The position numbers were made by a program, and so were the translations under genes. This document shows, piece by piece, positions 9,008 to 17,074 of a DNA stretch of 64,000 nucleotides (positions are counted from its first letter, which is position 1; the number at the start of each line of letters is the position of its first letter). The notes beneath the pieces were generated by a model. It made no database searches, was not told the DNA's origin, and worked only from the letters and a program-made list of their open reading frames with translations. Source of the DNA: JADFXI01 sp963784135 (lineage in GTDB: Bacteria > Nitrospirota > Thermodesulfovibrionia > Thermodesulfovibrionales > Dissulfurispiraceae); NCBI GenBank assembly GCA_963784135.1, contig CAWAQG010000005.1, positions 1 to 64,000 on the forward strand, written 5' to 3'.

Positions 9008-9102
9008 TATTTTGTATTGCTAAGTGAAATTATTTCGAATAGATTCCTTCGTGATGCAACGATTCACTTTCGAATAGATTTCTGATGATGCAATTCGGCT
9101 CG

Positions 9103-10470
9103 TGTTGTCAACAAATAGAGTTGTCCGGTTTTAGAGCAAATAAACTGTCCGGTTCTGCAGGGTGGCTGCGCATGGAACATGGCAGTCCACCGATTTCAGT
9201 TTTATTAAGGCTTATGCCGCTGCATGTGAGCAAATTGCAATCTCCTTTCCTTTAGAGTTATAGGCAGCCAGTTTTCTCGGTCCATGAAAGATAGCAAGTC
9301 TACCGTCGGGATAACGATGAACGCTTACCTGGACCCTGACGTAATGGCAACGATATTGATTTGGCGGGATCTGAAGTTTTAGTCCATCGAACTTTACACA
9401 GTTGTCATTGCCGACGGTGCGGTCATACTGTTCGCATAGGATGTCTTCCAAGGCAGTGCCTGCCCAAGTCACGAACACGCTCTCTGGTTCTTGAGGGATA
9501 ACGGCGAACTCGGCATTATGGGCCGGCATATATGTACTGGCAAGATAATCATTGGCCTGCTTCATCCCAGTGATGCCCGCCATCGCAAGCTCCTTGACCA
9601 GCCGATCTTGATGGGTACTGAAGGCTCGCTCAGAACGGCCCCTGGCTTCAGGAGAATACGCAGGGATCATCTTAATCCCCAGTTGGCTCATTGCACGACC
9701 AAACTGGGTAAGACTTGATTTGTCCACTTTCCCTCCAGCCTCCGGTGTATGCCAATAGTGACTTCCGCGATCCGTATACAACGAAGCAAACAACCCGTGT
9801 TGCTCTATAACCTCTTTTACACCCAGAAAGCTGCTTTGTGTGCCTTCTTCCTTAACAAAAAACATCGAGTAGTGTTCACTGCTGGCATCATCCATCGTCA
9901 CGATCAAATCCCATAATTTGCCGGGAACCCACTGGTGCCGGGAACCATCCTGATGAAGCATCATGCCGATATAGGGAGCCCTGACCCTTCTTTTCCTGTG
10001 TGCCCCTTTCAGTGCCCCTTTCGGTACCAATCCCTTTTCCTGGAGGGTGTTTTTGACCCATGTGTAGCTCCTGTTTCCTTGATGAACTCGGCGATACCAG
10101 CTAAAAAAATGCTTGACGTTGAAACCATAATAACGTCCTCTATAAAGATCCGATAGCGCCATCACTTCGTCAACTGGTGCTCGCAGATGCGATATTTGTC
10201 CTAAACGCTTATCTATAAGTCCCTCCATCCCTTTATCCGCATACCTCAGCAGATATCGCCGAAATGTCCTGTCACAGACACCAAGGAGCATCGCCGCTTC
10301 CTCCTGCGTTAGCCGTCCACTCTTCCAGCCCTCATAACCTTCTTCAAATCTCATTTTCCGTACCTCCTGCAACACCGCCGAACGTTTCATGGATAGCCCC
10401 CCTTGCTATCCATATACCACCCGGACAGTTTATGTGCTACAGATACGGACAGTTTATCAACTCGCTACAA
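9103..10470 (-). mobile_element. insertion sequence, copy 1 (ISNCY/IS1202-type, 1368 bp)
   Basis: A complete element with one transposase gene. One end starts TGTTGTCAACAAATAG and the other, read inward, TTGTAGCGAGTTGATAAAC; both ends carry several copies of the short block AAACTGTCCG, the likely transposase-binding repeats. The flanks share ATGCAATT[A/C]GG on either side of copies 1 and 2. Copy 2 follows in the same orientation after only 14-15 bases. The family name rests on the transposase sequence type and the TGT ends. Confidence 0.85.
9212..10390 (-). CDS. ISNCY/IS1202-type DDE transposase, copy 1
   Basis: A 392-residue integrase-fold transposase. An N-terminal helix-turn-helix (LTQEEAAMLLGVCDRTFRRY, residues 28-47) is followed by an rve-type catalytic core with the triad D148 (LHQDGS), D207 (YTDRGSHYWH) and E254 (GRSERAF). 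A C-terminal basic domain ends in RYPDGRLAIFHGP. All catalytic residues are present and the frame is intact, so the enzyme should be active. Its translation is identical to those of copies 2 and 3, pointing to recent transposition. Confidence 0.95.
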   Translation of the reverse strand: MKRSAVLQEVRKMRFEEGYEGWKSGRLTQEEAAMLLGVCDRTFRRYLLRYADKGMEGLIDKRLGQISHLRAPVDEVMALSDLYRGRYYGFNVKHFFSWYRRVHQGNRSYTWVKNTLQEKGLVPKGALKGAHRKRRVRAPYIGMMLHQDGSRHQWVPGKLWDLIVTMDDASSEHYSMFFVKEEGTQSSFLGVKEVIEQHGLFASLYTDRGSHYWHTPEAGGKVDKSSLTQFGRAMSQLGIKMIPAYSPEARGRSERAFSTHQDRLVKELAMAGITGMKQANDYLASTYMPAHNAEFAVIPQEPESVFVTWAGTALEDILCEQYDRTVGNDNCVKFDGLKLQIPPNQYRCHYVRVQVSVHRYPDGRLAIFHGPRKLAAYNSKGKEIAICSHAAA

Positions 10471-10484
10471 TGCAATTAGGCGCA

Positions 10485-11852
10485 TGTTGTCAACAAATAG
10501 AGTTGTCCGGTTTTAGAGCAAATAAACTGTCCGGTTCTGCAGGGTGGCTGCGCATGGAACATGGCAGTCCACCGATTTCAGTTTTATTAAGGCTTATGCC
10601 GCTGCATGTGAGCAAATTGCAATCTCCTTTCCTTTAGAGTTATAGGCAGCCAGTTTTCTCGGTCCATGAAAGATAGCAAGTCTACCGTCGGGATAACGAT
10701 GAACGCTTACCTGGACCCTGACGTAATGGCAACGATATTGATTTGGCGGGATCTGAAGTTTTAGTCCATCGAACTTTACACAGTTGTCATTGCCGACGGT
10801 GCGGTCATACTGTTCGCATAGGATGTCTTCCAAGGCAGTGCCTGCCCAAGTCACGAACACGCTCTCTGGTTCTTGAGGGATAACGGCGAACTCGGCATTA
10901 TGGGCCGGCATATATGTACTGGCAAGATAATCATTGGCCTGCTTCATCCCAGTGATGCCCGCCATCGCAAGCTCCTTGACCAGCCGATCTTGATGGGTAC
11001 TGAAGGCTCGCTCAGAACGGCCCCTGGCTTCAGGAGAATACGCAGGGATCATCTTAATCCCCAGTTGGCTCATTGCACGACCAAACTGGGTAAGACTTGA
11101 TTTGTCCACTTTCCCTCCAGCCTCCGGTGTATGCCAATAGTGACTTCCGCGATCCGTATACAACGAAGCAAACAACCCGTGTTGCTCTATAACCTCTTTT
11201 ACACCCAGAAAGCTGCTTTGTGTGCCTTCTTCCTTAACAAAAAACATCGAGTAGTGTTCACTGCTGGCATCATCCATCGTCACGATCAAATCCCATAATT
11301 TGCCGGGAACCCACTGGTGCCGGGAACCATCCTGATGAAGCATCATGCCGATATAGGGAGCCCTGACCCTTCTTTTCCTGTGTGCCCCTTTCAGTGCCCC
11401 TTTCGGTACCAATCCCTTTTCCTGGAGGGTGTTTTTGACCCATGTGTAGCTCCTGTTTCCTTGATGAACTCGGCGATACCAGCTAAAAAAATGCTTGACG
11501 TTGAAACCATAATAACGTCCTCTATAAAGATCCGATAGCGCCATCACTTCGTCAACTGGTGCTCGCAGATGCGATATTTGTCCTAAACGCTTATCTATAA
11601 GTCCCTCCATCCCTTTATCCGCATACCTCAGCAGATATCGCCGAAATGTCCTGTCACAGACACCAAGGAGCATCGCCGCTTCCTCCTGCGTTAGCCGTCC
11701 ACTCTTCCAGCCCTCATAACCTTCTTCAAATCTCATTTTCCGTACCTCCTGCAACACCGCCGAACGTTTCATGGATAGCCCCCCTTGCTATCCATATACC
11801 ACCCGGACAGTTTATGTGCTACAGATACGGACAGTTTATCAACTCGCTACAA
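10485..11852 (-). mobile_element. insertion sequence, copy 2 (tandem with copy 1)
   Basis: Same 1368-bp element in the same orientation as copy 1, separated by about 14-15 bases (ATGCAATTAGGCGCA region). Right of it stands ATGCAATTAGGGGTA, so an 11-base block is repeated across the element. The right edge is only 14 bases from a TTGACA promoter box serving the RNA at 11909. Confidence 0.88.
10594..11772 (-). CDS. ISNCY/IS1202-type DDE transposase, copy 2
   Basis: Translation identical to copy 1 over all 392 residues, with the helix-turn-helix and the D148/D207/E254 triad intact. Two intact tandem copies in the same orientation could produce composite junctions or circular dimers, as seen for several other IS families; this is inference. 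The short leader between the start and the element end holds the AAACTGTCCG repeats, so transposase binding may repress its own promoter. Confidence 0.95.
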   Translation of the reverse strand: MKRSAVLQEVRKMRFEEGYEGWKSGRLTQEEAAMLLGVCDRTFRRYLLRYADKGMEGLIDKRLGQISHLRAPVDEVMALSDLYRGRYYGFNVKHFFSWYRRVHQGNRSYTWVKNTLQEKGLVPKGALKGAHRKRRVRAPYIGMMLHQDGSRHQWVPGKLWDLIVTMDDASSEHYSMFFVKEEGTQSSFLGVKEVIEQHGLFASLYTDRGSHYWHTPEAGGKVDKSSLTQFGRAMSQLGIKMIPAYSPEARGRSERAFSTHQDRLVKELAMAGITGMKQANDYLASTYMPAHNAEFAVIPQEPESVFVTWAGTALEDILCEQYDRTVGNDNCVKFDGLKLQIPPNQYRCHYVRVQVSVHRYPDGRLAIFHGPRKLAAYNSKGKEIAICSHAAA

Positions 11853-11866
11853 TGCAATTAGGGGTA

Positions 11867-11895
11867 TTGACAGAACAAAGGAAGTGTGATAAAAA
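11867..11895 (+). promoter_or_regulatory. sigma-70-type promoter for the structured RNA
   Basis: A perfect -35 box TTGACA at 11867-11872, a 17-base spacer and TAAAAA at 11890-11895 as a fair -10 box, in an AT-rich stretch. Start of transcription would fall near 11902-11909, just before the GGGACTGCC that opens the outer helix of the RNA. It lies 14 bases beyond the right end of IS copy 2. Confidence 0.55.
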
Positions 11896-11908
11896 ATAAT
11901 TAGATATA

Positions 11909-12050
11909 GGGACTGCCACCGCAACCAGGGTAAAATGCGGGAAACCGTATGGCACAAAACTACCTTTCCTATGATAATAGGAAAGAGGGGTTGCTGTGGT
12001 GGCAGCATTAAAATAGAGAAAAGCCTGTCCTGTAAGGGACAGGCTTTTTG
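11909..12050 (+). ncRNA. structured RNA, GEMM-I (cyclic dinucleotide riboswitch)-like three-way junction with terminator
   Basis: The + strand folds into a three-way junction. P1 pairs 11914-11926 with 11989-12004 (7+6 bp with a 3-base bulge). P2, 11935-11950, is a 6-bp stem capped by a GAAA tetraloop. P3, 11964-11985, has 9 bp with a GATA loop. The P1/P2 junction reads AGGGTAAA and the 3' side reads AGAGGGGTTGC, close to AGGGCAAA and AGCGGGGTT of c-di-GMP-I (GEMM-I) aptamers, including a GAAA-capped second helix. Against this, P3 lacks an obvious tetraloop receptor and the usual C of AGCGGGG is A. A terminator hairpin follows at 12019-12048. No + strand gene follows directly, so it may be an orphan riboswitch or a small RNA. 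Confidence 0.45.
12019..12048. terminator. bidirectional Rho-independent terminator
   Basis: A 12-bp stem AAAAGCCTGTCC / GGACAGGCTTTT with a 6-base loop, flanked by T tracts on both strands. On the + strand it ends the structured RNA. On the minus strand it ends the ankyrin gene, whose stop codon is 15 bases away. Confidence 0.85.
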
Positions 12051-12062
12051 TTGCACAAACTC

Positions 12063-13286
12063 TTACCTTCCGCCTCCGGCGTCGGTAAGCAGCCTTACAA
12101 TATCGCGGAATTTTCTTTTTGCAGCGGTGTTCAATGCGGTCTCACCGCTGTCGTCCTCTGCGTCAAGGGCACAGCCCCCCTTGCCAAGCAGCATTTTTAC
12201 GACATCCGTGTATCCATTGTCCGCAGCAATAATAAGGGATGTCCTGCCGTTTTCGTCAACAGCATTTATATCGGCTTTCTTACTCAAGAGCAGTTTGATT
12301 ATTTCGCTGTTGTTCTTTTCAGCGGCAACAGTAAGCGGCGTCCTGTCGAGATCGTCAGCACTATTAAGCGCGGCCCCCTTTTTTATCAATAGCGCCGCAA
12401 CGTCGGCATTGCCCCTGTCAACAGCCATCAGAAGGGGAGTAACGCCGTCACTGTCAGCGGCCTGAACGTCGACGCCCTTGCCGGCCAGCGTTTTCACCAT
12501 GTCATTATTGTCCTTCCCGATTGCCAGAAGAAGTGCTGTAGTGCCGTTCTCATCGGCAGCATTGATGTCCGCCCCCTTATCGATCAAAAACCTGGCCAGT
12601 TCAGCCTGTCCTCCTGACAGCGCTGCCATAAGAACTGATGTGCCGTTATTGTCCGCACTGCTTACAAGGGCCCCGCTGCTTACCAGCATCTTTGACAATT
12701 CAGCATGCCCTGAACTGACGGCAACGGTAAGAGCTGTCCTCCCAAGGATGTCCTTTCTCTCCAGGTCAGCGCCCTTTTCAATCAGGAGACTGGCAACAGC
12801 CAAACGCCCCCTCAGTTCCGGACCAGCCTTTGCTTTCTCCGCCCGGTGCGCGCGATCAGGTTGTTTTTCGGGGACATCAAGCACCCGTATCAGAACGGTC
12901 CGATCAGCCTTGTCACGAGCGTTTATATACGCTCCTCTCTCAAGCAGTATATTGACGCTCTCTATATTGCCCTTGTCCGCCGCAATCATCAGTGCCGTGC
13001 TGCCGCTTTTATCTATATCATCGACCCCCGCTCCTTGTGCAAGTAATACTTTCATTATTTCGGTTTGATTAAATGAGGCCGCAACCATCAGGGGGGTCAT
13101 GCCATTGAGGCACTGCTTGATATCAGGATCAGCTCCTTTGTCCAAAAGGCTTTTCACCTGCGGTAAATTACCGTTCACTATCTCATCACAAAGCCGCACG
13201 TTGACAATTGTGCCTGATGCAGCCGGCCCGCAGGCAACGCTAAGCAGCACGCCGGTTGCCACAAGTATGTTCATTACATGGCGCAT
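12063..13286 (-). CDS. exported ankyrin-repeat lipoprotein
   Basis: A protein of about 407 residues. An N-terminal signal with a lipobox-like LSVAC around residue 20 predicts a lipid-anchored periplasmic or outer-membrane protein. The rest is about ten ankyrin repeats of the form DxxGxTALMIAADxGNxEIVxxLLxKGADIN. A non-repeat insert near residues 140-155 (VLDVPEKQPDRAHRAEKAKAG) interrupts the array. Ankyrin arrays mediate protein-protein contact, so no enzymatic role can be stated. ATG 13286 is preceded by AGGAG at a nine-base spacing. The gene stands alone, between a terminator and a MITE. Confidence 0.88.
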   Translation of the reverse strand: MRHVMNILVATGVLLSVACGPAASGTIVNVRLCDEIVNGNLPQVKSLLDKGADPDIKQCLNGMTPLMVAASFNQTEIMKVLLAQGAGVDDIDKSGSTALMIAADKGNIESVNILLERGAYINARDKADRTVLIRVLDVPEKQPDRAHRAEKAKAGPELRGRLAVASLLIEKGADLERKDILGRTALTVAVSSGHAELSKMLVSSGALVSSADNNGTSVLMAALSGGQAELARFLIDKGADINAADENGTTALLLAIGKDNNDMVKTLAGKGVDVQAADSDGVTPLLMAVDRGNADVAALLIKKGAALNSADDLDRTPLTVAAEKNNSEIIKLLLSKKADINAVDENGRTSLIIAADNGYTDVVKMLLGKGGCALDAEDDSGETALNTAAKRKFRDIVRLLTDAGGGR

Positions 13287-13404
13287 AATGCAGTTCTCCT
13301 GTTTGTCTGTCCGCAAACCTTAGACTAAAACAGTTTCCCCTGCTTGTCAACAGACAGGTCAAAAAGACCGGGACATAATCCACAAAAAAAGTCCCCGGGG
13401 GTAC

Positions 13405-13599
13405 CAGGGCAAACGCACTATGCGCCGGAAAGCCGAAATTTTCGTCATGCCCGAAGTTCTTAATCGGGCATCCAGACACAAATAACCTGGATTCCCGCTA
13501 ACGGACTGCGGGAATGACGACTTATAAGCCGAAATTTTGGAGTTTATGGCAATATTGCAGTTAGTTTTTACTCGAAAAACACATAGTGCGTTTGCCCTG
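13405..13599 (-). mobile_element. 195-bp MITE with internal REP pair, copy 1
   Basis: Bounded by perfect 18-bp terminal inverted repeats (CAGGGCAAACGCACTATG). The interior holds two REP-like palindromes in opposite orientation at 13444-13474 and 13487-13520. It is almost identical to the reverse complement of 25999-26193, the same length. It is flanked by CCGGGGGTAC on the left and GGGGGGGTAC on the right, consistent with a slightly decayed 10-bp target duplication. No open frame of note, hence non-autonomous. Confidence 0.88.
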
Positions 13600-13704
13600 G
13601 GGGGGGTACTATATATATTTATGCGATAAGTGTTATATTTATATGGCTCAGAAAGCCATTTTAATATATATTCCCACTAAAAAAAGGGGGCGGGGGAAAA
13701 GCTG

Positions 13705-15657
13705 ATGAAGATTAAAGACATCTCAATACGATGGAAGCTGTCGGTGCCTATAATTTGTGCTGTTGCTGCAGGGATAGCGCTTACGGTTGTTGTTTCAGGC
13801 TACAAGACTGAATCGATTGTCGTTGAAGAGGTGAAAAGCTCTACCCTGAATGGTTACAGAGACACAGCTTTAAACGCTCTCACCACAATGATGATGTCGG
13901 GAGATTTCAAAGAGTCAAAAGGACCGTTTCTTGAACAGATGCAGAGCATCGTTGACCTCAGAGTCATAAGGGCGGAGACCCTCGATAAAGACTATGGAAA
14001 AGGAGCTGACAAGGATTATGCCTCGGATTCTGTCGAGAAAGAGGTTTTGGAAACGGGTCAGAAGAAAGTTGTCAGGGAGGGCTCTTATATCCGTGGAGTT
14101 TATCCATACATAGCAAAATCAAATTTTATGGGCAAAAACTGCCTCAATTGTCATAATGTAAGTGAAGGAACAGTCCTCGGAGCTGTAAGCATAAGAGTGC
14201 CGCTGACGGAATCCTTAAGCAGGATACAGTCCCTGCAATATCTCTATATCGGTCTCGGCCTGGTCGGCATCTTAATGATCACCGGACTTGTGATGGGTAT
14301 TATCCACCTGACTCTTCTCAAGCCCCTGAAAAAGTTGATCGAGAATGTTAAAAAGGTGGGCGAAGGCTATGTGGAGACTTCTCTTTCGATTGACGGAAAT
14401 GACGAAATAGCCCAGATGTCCCATAATGTTGATATGGTTATCCAGTATTTTTCAAAAATGCTGAACACTATAATATTGGCTACCAAAAAAATAGCTCCAA
14501 CCGTTGACGCACTAAGGTCACGGGCGGAAGTTGCATCGGAAGGCGCAAAAAAACAATCAACTCAGTCACACCAGATAGCAACAGCAGCAGAGGAGATGAC
14601 CCAGACAATTACAGACATAGCGAGAAGCGCAACCCAGGCATCAGGCTCATCATCAGATGCCATGGAAATAGCGGAAAGCGGTAAACAGATAACGAATATA
14701 GCAGTGGAAACAATCAACGAAGTTTACACCTCGACCATAGAACTTTCTGATACGGTCGAAAAATTAAATAAGAGGGCAGCGGAGATAGGGGACATAGTAA
14801 CAGTAATCAAGGACATTGCAGACCAGACAAATCTTCTTGCATTGAATGCGGCAATAGAGGCTGCAAGGGCAGGTGAACAGGGAAGAGGATTTGCGGTAGT
14901 GGCGGATGAAGTCAGGAAACTCGCCGAGAGGACCATTAAGGCCACCGTGGAGATTTCATCAAAAATAACCGCGGTTCAGTCAGAATCAACCCGTACGGCA
15001 AAATCGATGGGAGAGTCTTCAAAAGGAGTAACTAAAGCAACCGGCCATATAAAGAATTTGAACAATGTCCTGCAGACCATTGCAGAATCGGTCCAGACGG
15101 CCCGTGACCAGATAACCCAGATAGCAACAGCAATAGAAGAACAGTCAGCGGCATCGGAAGAAGTGTCAATGAATATAGAGATGTCGTCATCCATATCAAA
15201 AGATATGGAAACTATGGCGGGAGAGGTGATTCACGAGATAAGTAAACTTGTCGCTGTAGCCGATGAACTCGGCACAGCGACTGAAAAAGTCAAAATAAAA
15301 GGCTGCTCAGCGACAATGCTTGATACTGCAAAATCAGACCACAGGGTTTTTATGGGCAGGGTATCCTCATGTTTAACAGGCAGCATAAGACTTGACCCAT
15401 CACAACTGCCCGACCATCACAACTGCAGATTCGGCAAATGGTATGAAACAGAAGGAAAAACTGAGTGCGGAATGCTGCCGGGCTTTAAGGCAATAGATGC
15501 ACCACATCAAAAAATACACTTTATGGCGAAGGAGGCTGTTTCGGCATACAATTCCGGAGATAAAGCAAGGGCGGAAGGAATTTACCGTGAGATGGAAGGC
15601 ATATCAGCAGAACTTGCAACACTACTGGAGAATGTAAAGAGCGAATCCACCAAATAA
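13705..15657 (+). CDS. methyl-accepting chemotaxis protein with periplasmic heme-binding sensor and CZB domain
   Basis: A 650-residue transducer. TM1 spans roughly residues 13-32, then comes a periplasmic DUF3365/Tll0287-like sensor containing a c-type heme motif CLNCH at 146-150. TM2 is near 178-205, followed by HAMP. The cytoplasmic signalling hairpin has its tip around residues 372-410 (ADQTNLLALNAAIEAARAGE). The C-terminus is a CZB zinc-binding domain, with the metal ligands in DHRVF (near 545), CRFGKWY (near 574) and APHQKIH. Likely role: redox, oxygen or NO sensing through heme, feeding a CheA pathway or a related output, with CZB sensing zinc or oxidants. No che genes are nearby. Confidence 0.9.
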   Translation: MKIKDISIRWKLSVPIICAVAAGIALTVVVSGYKTESIVVEEVKSSTLNGYRDTALNALTTMMMSGDFKESKGPFLEQMQSIVDLRVIRAETLDKDYGKGADKDYASDSVEKEVLETGQKKVVREGSYIRGVYPYIAKSNFMGKNCLNCHNVSEGTVLGAVSIRVPLTESLSRIQSLQYLYIGLGLVGILMITGLVMGIIHLTLLKPLKKLIENVKKVGEGYVETSLSIDGNDEIAQMSHNVDMVIQYFSKMLNTIILATKKIAPTVDALRSRAEVASEGAKKQSTQSHQIATAAEEMTQTITDIARSATQASGSSSDAMEIAESGKQITNIAVETINEVYTSTIELSDTVEKLNKRAAEIGDIVTVIKDIADQTNLLALNAAIEAARAGEQGRGFAVVADEVRKLAERTIKATVEISSKITAVQSESTRTAKSMGESSKGVTKATGHIKNLNNVLQTIAESVQTARDQITQIATAIEEQSAASEEVSMNIEMSSSISKDMETMAGEVIHEISKLVAVADELGTATEKVKIKGCSATMLDTAKSDHRVFMGRVSSCLTGSIRLDPSQLPDHHNCRFGKWYETEGKTECGMLPGFKAIDAPHQKIHFMAKEAVSAYNSGDKARAEGIYREMEGISAELATLLENVKSESTK

Positions 15658-15663
15658 GGGGAA

Positions 15664-15894
15664 CTACTTTTTTTCAGCCTCTGTTGGCTGCTGGTTAAAC
15701 TCATGGATAATTTTTCTTATCTCGTCTGAACTTTTAGAAACGGTACGGGTCTTTTCGCCGCGCATGTACTCCCCTTCGTACACGTCCCAGTGGCCATGCT
15801 GGTTTGCCACATATTTAATTCCGTCGACGTCATAGCATGTTACAAGTACATTGGTGTAAAATGATCTTACGTGTGTTCTCTTGACCATACTCAC
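15664..15894 (-). CDS. small hypothetical protein
   Basis: A 76-residue protein convergent with the chemoreceptor gene, its stop six bases beyond the receptor stop. I choose GTG 15894 because AGGAG stands six bases before it; the longer reading from 15948 has no such signal. No domain is recognised. The sequence is aromatic-rich and basic (RSFYTNVLVTCYDVDGIKYVANQHGHWDVY), with no signal peptide or membrane span, and looks like a compact beta-sheet protein ending in a helix. Confidence 0.6.
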   Translation of the reverse strand: MSMVKRTHVRSFYTNVLVTCYDVDGIKYVANQHGHWDVYEGEYMRGEKTRTVSKSSDEIRKIIHEFNQQPTEAEKK

Positions 15895-15992
15895 GATATT
15901 CTCCTGCCGGATATTATGGAATCCAATCCCATTATGGATAAAAGTCATTATACGGCATCGAAAATGCGTTTGTAAATAGGTAGGAGCCGGCC

Positions 15993-16703
15993 ATGAATCT
16001 TGTACTTCTTTTCCATAACGACTTCATCGGCCACACGAAGCGCGTGCGGCTGAAGGGACGCCGTCTCTGCCATGTCCGCGACGTGCTCAGGGCATCGGTA
16101 GGCGACAGCCTGTGCGTCGGCGTTGCCGGAGGGGACATCGGCGAAGCTGTGATAACGCTGCTTAATGATGAAGCTCTCGAAATGGATGTAAAAGCGGACT
16201 CTCCTCCTCCACCGCCATTGCCCGTTACCGTCATCCTGGCGCTTCCGAGGCCCAAGGTGATGAGAAGAGTGCTCGTATCCATGACAACCATGGGGGTCAA
16301 GCGGATCATTCTGGTCAACGCTTACCGGGTAGAGAAAAGCTACTGGAAAAGCCCCTTGATGGGAAAGGATGAACTGGACAAACATATCACCCCCGGGCTT
16401 GAACAGGCGCGTGACACAATCTTTCCTGAAATAATCCTGCGCCCTCTTTTCAAACCTTTTGCAGAAGACGAATTGCCGGGCATTATTGAGGGATCGCTTC
16501 CTCTGATCGCCCATCCCAAAGCCGAAGAAGCCTGCCCCCGTGATGTAAGACAGCCGGTAACTCTCGCCGTTGGTCCGGAGGGCGGCTTCATTCCTTATGA
16601 AATTGAAAAGCTTCTGGCATGCGGCTTCAAGGCCGTTCACATTGGAGACCGCATCCTTCGCGTGGAAACGGCGATACCAGTATTGTTGTCAAAGCTCTTT
16701 TAA
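15993..16703 (+). CDS. rsmE: 16S rRNA (uracil-1498-N3)-methyltransferase
   Basis: Methylates N3 of U1498 in the decoding region of the small subunit. The 236-residue protein has the N-terminal PUA-like RNA-binding segment (HVRDVLRASVGDSLCVG), then the SPOUT knot with the family motifs RPKVMRRVLVSMTTMGVKRI, the cofactor loop VGPEGGFIPYEIE near residue 195 and the closing RILRVETAIPVLL. Length and motifs fit RsmE. It is monocistronic on the + strand. No Shine-Dalgarno stronger than AGGAG is visible. Confidence 0.93.
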   Translation: MNLVLLFHNDFIGHTKRVRLKGRRLCHVRDVLRASVGDSLCVGVAGGDIGEAVITLLNDEALEMDVKADSPPPPPLPVTVILALPRPKVMRRVLVSMTTMGVKRIILVNAYRVEKSYWKSPLMGKDELDKHITPGLEQARDTIFPEIILRPLFKPFAEDELPGIIEGSLPLIAHPKAEEACPRDVRQPVTLAVGPEGGFIPYEIEKLLACGFKAVHIGDRILRVETAIPVLLSKLF

Positions 16704-17074
16704 ACGCGGCCGGTTCCCCTTTCCATTCCCTTTGCCTTGAAGTCTTTCTTGGAAATGCGAGTTTATTTACTTAACTAAATCTTTGCACTGTCCACCCTGA
16801 AAAGCCAAAACCACTGACATCTCAGCGTCAGTGTTGGATTCCAAGAAAACCTGTTAATACCCGTTTCTCAGGGCCTTCCTGTAGTAAACGGTAGTTTCAA
16901 TTTTCTGCATATGTTTCTTTCCGTTTCAATTCCTCAGAATCGAGTAATCAGAAATGGCGTTAAATTCTCCCCAAGTCCATGCTTTTAAAAATCTTCGAAA
17001 TAGTATAAATTATTACAGGCGGCCAAAGCCGACCTTAGATTGCTCATTGTTTAATGCATTGACGCTGGGAATAC
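16704..17074. other. intergenic region
   Basis: No gene is apparent. A hairpin CACTGAC...GTCAGTG sits at 16812-16833, too far from rsmE and without a T tract to be a clear terminator. The remainder is leader for the sensor gene that begins at 17075. Confidence 0.5.

Larger units (their letters stand above)
8545..9093. mobile_element. REP-bounded GIY-YIG cassette with nested inverted repeats
   Basis: A symmetrical 549-bp module. From outside in on the left: two tandem units of the form GTTGCATCAC-N4-5-AATCTATTC at 8545-8571 and 8582-8607, then a 34-bp palindromic REP at 8627-8660. The GIY-YIG gene follows, then the exact inverted copy of the REP at 8974-9007, then the two units again in reverse orientation at 9034-9060 and 9069-9093. 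The left IS copy begins ten bases beyond the right edge. The nested symmetry around one nuclease gene suggests a mobile or self-spreading unit; this is inference. Confidence 0.6.

Noticed and set aside
8545..9093. CRISPR array
   Set aside because: The repeats are mirrored pairs rather than regularly spaced direct repeats with unique spacers, and no cas gene is present anywhere in the window.
12048..13068. Long + strand frames within the ankyrin gene
   Set aside because: They mirror the repeated structure of the ankyrin array on the opposite strand (shadow frames).
12063..13286. Ankyrin protein as a secreted host-directed effector
   Set aside because: A lipobox signal and a free-living gene context do not support a host-interaction role; kept as an exported repeat protein of unknown role.
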